DNA from: Deltaproteobacteria bacterium
GTDB lineage: Bacteria > Desulfobacterota > Desulfobacteria > Desulfobacterales > Desulfatibacillaceae
DNA: 8,662 bases
Direction of reading: 5' to 3'
Assembly (NCBI GenBank): GCA_021815525.1
Contig: JAKAGN010000095.1
Span: 1 to 8,662, forward strand
Shown: one piece after another, positions 6,546-8,662 of the stretch
Numbering within the stretch: the stretch's first letter is position 1
Layout of the letters: each line of letters starts with the position of its first letter
Made by a program: the position numbers and the translations under genes
The notes under the pieces: model-generated
The model's database searches: none
Told to the model about the DNA's origin: nothing
The model's input: the letters and a program-made list of their open reading frames with translations, nothing else

Positions 6546-6598
6546 GGGGGCTGGATGGGAGAACCTTTTGTTTCCAAAGGGTTTCCCATCCCTGCCCC
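6546..6598 (-). terminator. Long hairpin after cydB, probable 3' end of the cydAB transcript
   Basis: About 30 bases past the cydB stop codon, GATGGGA and TCCCATC (6584-6590 and 6554-6560) begin a stem that continues through AACC/GGTT and TTT/AAA, with a single bulge on each side. This gives about 14 base pairs closed by a 7-base loop. An outer GGGG/CCCC block may lengthen it after an internal loop. No T run follows on either strand, so it may act as an mRNA-stabilising 3' structure or with Rho rather than as a textbook intrinsic terminator. Confidence 0.45.
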
Positions 6599-6618
6599 GT
6601 AAATCTCATCCCGTTTTT

Positions 6619-7641
6619 TCAGTAGCCTTCCCCGGCCGGGTCCCTGTCCTTGAAGAGGCGGTAGGCCCAGGCCTGGTAGGCGATCACTATGGGCACGAAA
6701 AGAAGGGCCACGCCAAGCATGATTTTTAACGTCAGGACCGAGGAGGAGCCGTTGGCGGCGTTGATGGAAAACTCGGGGGAGAGGGAGGACGGGAAGAGAT
6801 CCGGGAAAAGGCCTATTATGCCGAAGAATGCCGCGCAAATGATGAAAAGCGCATTGGAAAACCACGCGGACCAGAAGCGGCCCTTTCCCATGAAGACCAG
6901 CACCCCGGCCGCGGCCGCGGCACCGAGGACCGGGACCAGGAACAGGATGGGATGCTTGAAATAGTTTCCGAACAGGGGCGTGGCGAAGTAACTGAGGACC
7001 GCGAAGGCCGCGAAGGCGAAAACCGCCACGATCCAAAGGAGCTTGGCGGCGCGGGCGCTGCGGTCGCGCAAGGGGCCTTCCACGTGGGCCGAAAGCCACA
7101 GGGACCCGTGCAGGAGAAAGGCCAGCACGAAGAAGAGCCCGCCCAAAAGGCCGTAGGGGTTCAAAAGCGTCGGGATGCCGCCGTGGAACGCGCCCTCGGC
7201 GTCTATGGGAACGCCCTCGAAGATGTTGGCGAAGGCCACCCCCAGAAGAAGCGCGGGAAGGAGGCTTCCCGCAAACAGGCAGGCGTCCCAGAGCTTGCGC
7301 CAGCCGGGTCCGTCGACCTTGCCCCTGAACTCGAAGGAGACCCCCCGTATGATGAGCCCGAGAAGGATCAGCATCAAGGGCAGGTAGAGGGCCGAGAACA
7401 TCACGGCGTAGACCCTGGGGAAGGCCGCGAAGGTCACTCCGCCCGCGGCGATCAGCCATACCTCGTTGCCGTCCCAAAGGGGCCCCACGCTTTTCAGCAT
7501 GGCCCGCTTGTCGTCCTCGGTCTTCCCAAGAAACGGGAGCAGCATTCCTATCCCCAGGTCGAAGCCGTCGGTGGCGAAATACACGGCCCACAGAAGGCCC
7601 CAGAGAAAAAACCAGATGGTGGCGTACATCGAAATATCCAT
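6619..7641 (-). CDS. cydB: Cytochrome bd quinol oxidase subunit II
   Basis: The product is 340 residues, somewhat shorter than E. coli CydB (379). It is the second membrane subunit of the cytochrome bd oxidase, which takes electrons from quinol and reduces O2 to water in the inner membrane without pumping protons. Family signatures are clear: TDGFDLGIGMLLPF at about 24-37, GPLWDGNEVWL at 53-63 (including the conserved Trp-Asp pair), and RGVSFEFR at 99-106. Roughly eight or nine hydrophobic segments run to the C-terminus, ending ...AYRLFKDRDPAGEGY. AGGGGG lies 9 bases ahead of the ATG at 7641. It starts 45 bp after the cydA stop codon on the same strand, so the two form an operon. I find no cydX-type small membrane peptide directly downstream. 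Confidence 0.96.
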   Translation of the reverse strand: MDISMYATIWFFLWGLLWAVYFATDGFDLGIGMLLPFLGKTEDDKRAMLKSVGPLWDGNEVWLIAAGGVTFAAFPRVYAVMFSALYLPLMLILLGLIIRGVSFEFRGKVDGPGWRKLWDACLFAGSLLPALLLGVAFANIFEGVPIDAEGAFHGGIPTLLNPYGLLGGLFFVLAFLLHGSLWLSAHVEGPLRDRSARAAKLLWIVAVFAFAAFAVLSYFATPLFGNYFKHPILFLVPVLGAAAAAGVLVFMGKGRFWSAWFSNALFIICAAFFGIIGLFPDLFPSSLSPEFSINAANGSSSVLTLKIMLGVALLFVPIVIAYQAWAYRLFKDRDPAGEGY

Positions 7642-7686
7642 GACGAAAATCCCCCTTGTGAGGATGTGTTATGGCTAAGCGAAAAA

Positions 7687-8662
7687 TCAGGCTTCCACGG
7701 CCGGTCCCTTCTTCGCGGCCCTGGCCATGAGGGAAAAGCCCACGGCCCCCAGGATGCCGTAAACCACGATGAAGCCTACGAGGGTGATCATGACCGACGA
7801 GGCCGGCACCGTGGCCGAGTGGGCGTCGGAGGTCTTCATGAGGCCGTAGACGATCCAGGGCTGGCGGCCCATCTCCGTCATGATCCACCCTAAGGAGCAG
7901 GCCAGGTAAGGAAGGGGAAGGGACCAGACCATGAGCTTCAGGTAGCGGGGCGAATCTTCGAGCCGGTTCCGCTTCACGAAGCCGTAGAGGGTCTCCAGGA
8001 TGAAGAGGACGCCCAAAAGGAGCATCAGCTTGAAGGTTAAGCCCACCACCCATACCTTGGGCTGCTCGTCCCGGGGGATGTCCCTAAGGCCCGTCACCTT
8101 GGCGTTAATGTCGTGGTGCGCCAGAAGGCTTAAAAGGCCGGGGATGGGCAGAATCTGGATCCTGTTTCTCTGGTGCTCCTGGTCGGGCCAGGAGAAGAGG
8201 TAAAGGGGCGCGCGCGCGCCGGTTTCCCAGTGGGACTCCATGGCCGCCACCTTGGCGGGCTGGGCCTCCGCGAGGTCCTTGGCCTGCATGTGCCCCTCGA
8301 AGAACACGAAAAGGGACGCCACGAGCGCCAGGGCGAGGCCCGTGCGGAACGAGATTTTGAAGAACTCCACCTCGTTTTTCCGCAGAAGGTGCCACGCCGA
8401 TATGCCCATCACGAAGAAACCCGAGAGGATGTAAGCGGAGGGCACGGTGTGGAGGAACTGCAGGAGCGCGAACTTCGATGTCACAACCGCCATGAAGTCG
8501 GAAAGCTCAGCCCGGCCGTTCCTCAAGACGTAGCCCACGGGGTGCTGCATGAAGGAGTTGGCGATCAGAATCCACAGGGCCGAGAGGCTCGACGCCCCGG
8601 CCACCAGCCAGATCACGACGGCGTGGGCCTTGCGTGAGAGCCGGTTCCACCCGAAGGCCCAT
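7687..8662 (-). CDS. cydA: Cytochrome bd quinol oxidase subunit I (5' end outside window)
   Basis: The last 324 codons are visible. The reading frame stays open to the window edge, giving WAFGWNRLSRKAHAVV before the first in-frame GTG at 8616, and this matches the FGWDRL segment of E. coli CydA. So about 110-115 N-terminal residues, including the ligand His19 and Glu99/Glu107 equivalents, are off the edge; the GTG is not the start. CydA carries hemes b558, b595 and d and the quinol site. Visible hallmarks are QFLHTVPSAY (His ligand of b558), FKLMLLLG (likely the Met ligand), and GRQPW near the end of TEMGRQPW. The periplasmic Q-loop (about FSWPDQE to PKVWVVG) is much shorter than in E. coli, so this is a short-Q-loop form. 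It is co-transcribed with cydB. The function call is near certain. Confidence 0.96.
   Translation of the reverse strand, partial: WAFGWNRLSRKAHAVVIWLVAGASSLSALWILIANSFMQHPVGYVLRNGRAELSDFMAVVTSKFALLQFLHTVPSAYILSGFFVMGISAWHLLRKNEVEFFKISFRTGLALALVASLFVFFEGHMQAKDLAEAQPAKVAAMESHWETGARAPLYLFSWPDQEHQRNRIQILPIPGLLSLLAHHDINAKVTGLRDIPRDEQPKVWVVGLTFKLMLLLGVLFILETLYGFVKRNRLEDSPRYLKLMVWSLPLPYLACSLGWIMTEMGRQPWIVYGLMKTSDAHSATVPASSVMITLVGFIVVYGILGAVGFSLMARAAKKGPAVEA

Larger units (their letters stand above)
6180..6618. other. Non-coding stretch between cydB and the lipoprotein gene
   Basis: I see no credible gene in these 439 bases. The part nearest cydB holds a long hairpin (6546-6598) and a G+C-rich tract. 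The middle (about 6361-6440) has a stem with two alternative pairings next to an A+T-rich segment. The part nearest the lipoprotein gene (about 6250-6345) is A+T-rich and should contain its promoter. A minus-strand TATGAT (6249-6254) is a possible -10 box but lacks a convincing -35 box. A 38-codon reading frame beginning at 6609 is Pro-rich and not membrane-like. Confidence 0.5.

Noticed and set aside
6493..6609. 38-codon frame after cydB as a possible cydX
   Set aside because: The peptide is Lys/Pro-rich with no transmembrane helix, whereas CydX is a single-span membrane peptide.
6260..8053. Very long (597-codon) open frame on the minus strand overlapping cydA and cydB
   Set aside because: It runs in another frame through two unmistakable genes. 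Its translation is Arg/Pro/Gly/His-rich low-complexity sequence typical of shadow frames in G+C-rich DNA.
1..8662. CRISPR array, tRNA, rRNA, transposase or phage genes
   Set aside because: No spaced direct repeats, tRNA-like cloverleaf, rRNA core sequence, transposase motif or insertion-sequence ends were seen on either strand.

Overview
The window looks like chromosomal DNA from a G+C-rich Gram-negative bacterium, most likely a Desulfobacterota (deltaproteobacterial) sulfate reducer or a relative. The basis is the gene mix: cytochrome bd oxidase beside a HoxU/NuoG-like iron-sulfur protein, a TRAP-type solute-binding protein, and a lipoprotein with an N-terminal domain I associate with Geobacter/Desulfo-type genomes. 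This taxonomic call is inference; there is no rRNA or other marker gene here.

All seven supported protein genes lie on the minus strand, so the window reads from right to left. At the right edge is cydA (5' end cut off by the window), followed 45 bp later by cydB. Together they form a cytochrome bd quinol oxidase operon, which ends in a long hairpin. A 439-bp non-coding stretch follows, then a 615-residue putative lipoprotein whose 3' half is clearly poorer in G+C than its surroundings. Next is a stand-alone 250-residue ferredoxin-type protein with one 2Fe-2S site, a variant His/Cys motif and two 4Fe-4S sites, preceded by a recognisable TTGACA promoter. Then come a TRAP (DctP-family) periplasmic binding protein without its membrane subunits and, only 46 bp downstream, a GTPase with a C-terminal region like the immunity-related (IRG/IIGP) or DUF697 GTPases. 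After a good intrinsic terminator hairpin comes a small outer-membrane beta-barrel protein with signal peptide and C-terminal Phe.

Functionally the right part is respiratory: cydAB reduces O2 with quinol electrons, probably for oxygen defence or microaerobic growth. The middle and left parts are mostly cell-envelope proteins (lipoprotein, periplasmic binding protein, outer-membrane barrel), with one cytoplasmic electron-transfer subunit and one possibly membrane-associated GTPase. The most unusual items are the IRG-like GTPase paired with an orphan TRAP binding protein, the insertion in the His/Cys motif of the iron-sulfur protein, and the base-composition shift within the lipoprotein gene. 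I see no CRISPR array, transposase, tRNA, rRNA or phage gene, and no clear complete new defence or biosynthetic system.
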